NCBI GenBank assembly: GCA_900762005.1 | Contig: CAAFEV010000069.1 | Coordinates: 1 to 11,894 of the forward strand | Reading direction: 5' to 3' | DNA: 11,894 bases | Source: an uncultured Oscillospiraceae bacterium | Lineage (GTDB): Bacteria; Bacillota; Clostridia; Oscillospirales; Oscillospiraceae | In this document: positions 11,028-11,894 of the stretch, piece after piece | Position numbering within the stretch: the stretch's first letter is position 1 | Layout of the letters: each line of letters begins with the position of its first letter | Notes under the pieces: generated by a model | The model's input: only the letters and a program-made list of their open reading frames with translations | Told to the model about the DNA's origin: nothing | The model's database searches: none | Translations under genes and position numbers: made by a program

Positions 11028-11894
11028 ATGACACAATCGTGTGTATTATCACTGGGATTTTTCGACGGTGTACATCTCGGCCATGCCGGATTGCTCCGCC
11101 GCACTCGCGCCCTTGCCGACAAATTGGGTGTGTGCGCCGCTGCGCTGACCTTTGATGTCCACCCGGACACGCTCGTGCGCGGGTTGCCGATTCCGCTGCT
11201 CAACACGCCAGAGGAACGCATTTTCCTTATGAAAACCCTCTACGGCATCGACGAAGTGCAAATCTTACACTTTGACCGTGCTACGATGAATCTGCCGTGG
11301 GAGGATTTTTTAACGCAAACAGTCATCGGAGAATATCACGCCGTCCACGTCGTCTGCGGACACGATTTCCGCTTTGGCGCATACGGCGAGGGAACCCCCG
11401 AAAAATTAGCGCAGCTCTGCAGCTCCCTGCATTGCGGCTTTGACTGCATTTCCGAAATTTGTATGGAAAGCGAAACCGTTTCCTCCAGCCGTATTCGAGA
11501 CCTGCTTAATAACGGAGAGATAGCGAAAGCAGTGCGATTTTTAGGGCACCCGCACTTTCTCAGCGGCAAGGTTGTCGGAGGAAAACAGCTCGGGCGGACA
11601 CTTGGCATTCCCACAGCGAATTTGGAGGTTTCTCCGCAAATTCTCCTACCTAAGCGCGGCGTTTATGCAGCAAAGGCGCACTTCGACGGTCTGGAGCGTT
11701 TTGCCGTGGTTAACATCGGCTGCCGTCCAACTGTCGGCGGTGAAACCGTCACAGTCGAGCCATGGATTTTAGATTTTGACGGCAACCTCTACGGACACCG
11801 TATTTGCCTGTCGCTTTATGAATTTCTCCGTCCGGAGAAAAAATTTGAGAGTTTAGATGTGCTTCGCACTGAAATTCAGTGTAACGCAGCGCAA
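11028..11894 (+). CDS. ribF: Bifunctional riboflavin kinase/FAD synthetase RibF (3' end beyond the window)
   Basis: An open frame of 289 codons without a stop to the window edge; the family is usually a little over 300 residues, so only a short C-terminal piece is missing. The N-terminal adenylyltransferase domain (about 1-155) shows LGFFDGVHLGHAGLL (HxGH at 16-19), TFDVHPDTLV, GHDFRFGAYGEGTP and SSSRIRDLL (152-160). The C-terminal riboflavin kinase domain (from about 170) shows SGKVVGGKQLGRTLGIPTANL, VNIGCRPTVGG and LDFDGNLYG. It phosphorylates riboflavin to FMN and adenylates FMN to FAD. GGAGGA at 11015-11020 and the ATG at 11028, 3 nt after the truB stop, set the start. As in many Firmicutes, it closes the rbfA-truB block. 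Confidence 0.95.
   Translation, partial: MTQSCVLSLGFFDGVHLGHAGLLRRTRALADKLGVCAAALTFDVHPDTLVRGLPIPLLNTPEERIFLMKTLYGIDEVQILHFDRATMNLPWEDFLTQTVIGEYHAVHVVCGHDFRFGAYGEGTPEKLAQLCSSLHCGFDCISEICMESETVSSSRIRDLLNNGEIAKAVRFLGHPHFLSGKVVGGKQLGRTLGIPTANLEVSPQILLPKRGVYAAKAHFDGLERFAVVNIGCRPTVGGETVTVEPWILDFDGNLYGHRICLSLYEFLRPEKKFESLDVLRTEIQCNAAQ

Overview
The window looks like a chromosomal segment of a GC-rich, gut-type Clostridia bacterium (Firmicutes, probably Oscillospirales/Ruminococcaceae-like). This rests on strong AGGAGG-type ribosome binding sites, a Firmicutes-size NusA without C-terminal repeats, ylxR and ylxQ between nusA and infB, and CCA-encoding tRNA genes. The genus is inference and not resolved here.

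Layout. (1) 1-1608 (+): the tail end of a prophage or prophage remnant. It holds the last codons of an upstream protein, two small phage-type proteins, an r1t-type holin and an amidase endolysin. The genes are packed with 4-nt overlaps and end at a probably bidirectional terminator (1621-1655). (2) 1735-1885 (-): tRNA-Met(CAT) and tRNA-Glu(TTC), directly abutting, driven by a consensus promoter (TTGACA-N17-TATAAT). The 3' end of tRNA-Glu faces the phage genes, so it is a plausible attachment site. (3) 2056-3356: two convergent membrane-protein genes whose stop codons overlap, a CmpB-like four-helix protein (+) and an unrecognised eight-helix protein (-). (4) 3357-3884: a gene-free stretch with degenerate dispersed-repeat sequence, promoters and the leader hairpin of the next operon. 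(5) 3885 to the end (+): the conserved translation/transcription operon rimP-nusA-ylxR-ylxQ-infB-rbfA-nrnA-truB-ribF, with ribF cut by the window edge.

The operon joins 30S maturation (RimP, RbfA), transcription elongation/termination and antitermination (NusA), RNA-binding accessory proteins (YlxR/RnpM, YlxQ), initiation factor IF-2, nanoRNA/pAp turnover (NrnA), tRNA U55 pseudouridylation (TruB) and FMN/FAD synthesis (RibF). Its junctions are tight (overlaps or under 35 nt) except infB-rbfA. There a 335-bp spacer carries dispersed-repeat sequence and a very strong intrinsic-terminator-like hairpin placed just before the rbfA ribosome binding site.

I found no CRISPR array, insertion sequence or clearly new multi-gene system. 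The most interesting signals are regulatory: the perfect palindrome in the rimP leader (candidate NusA feedback attenuator), the intra-operon terminator before rbfA, and a 26-bp identical repeat shared by the two largest intergenic spaces.
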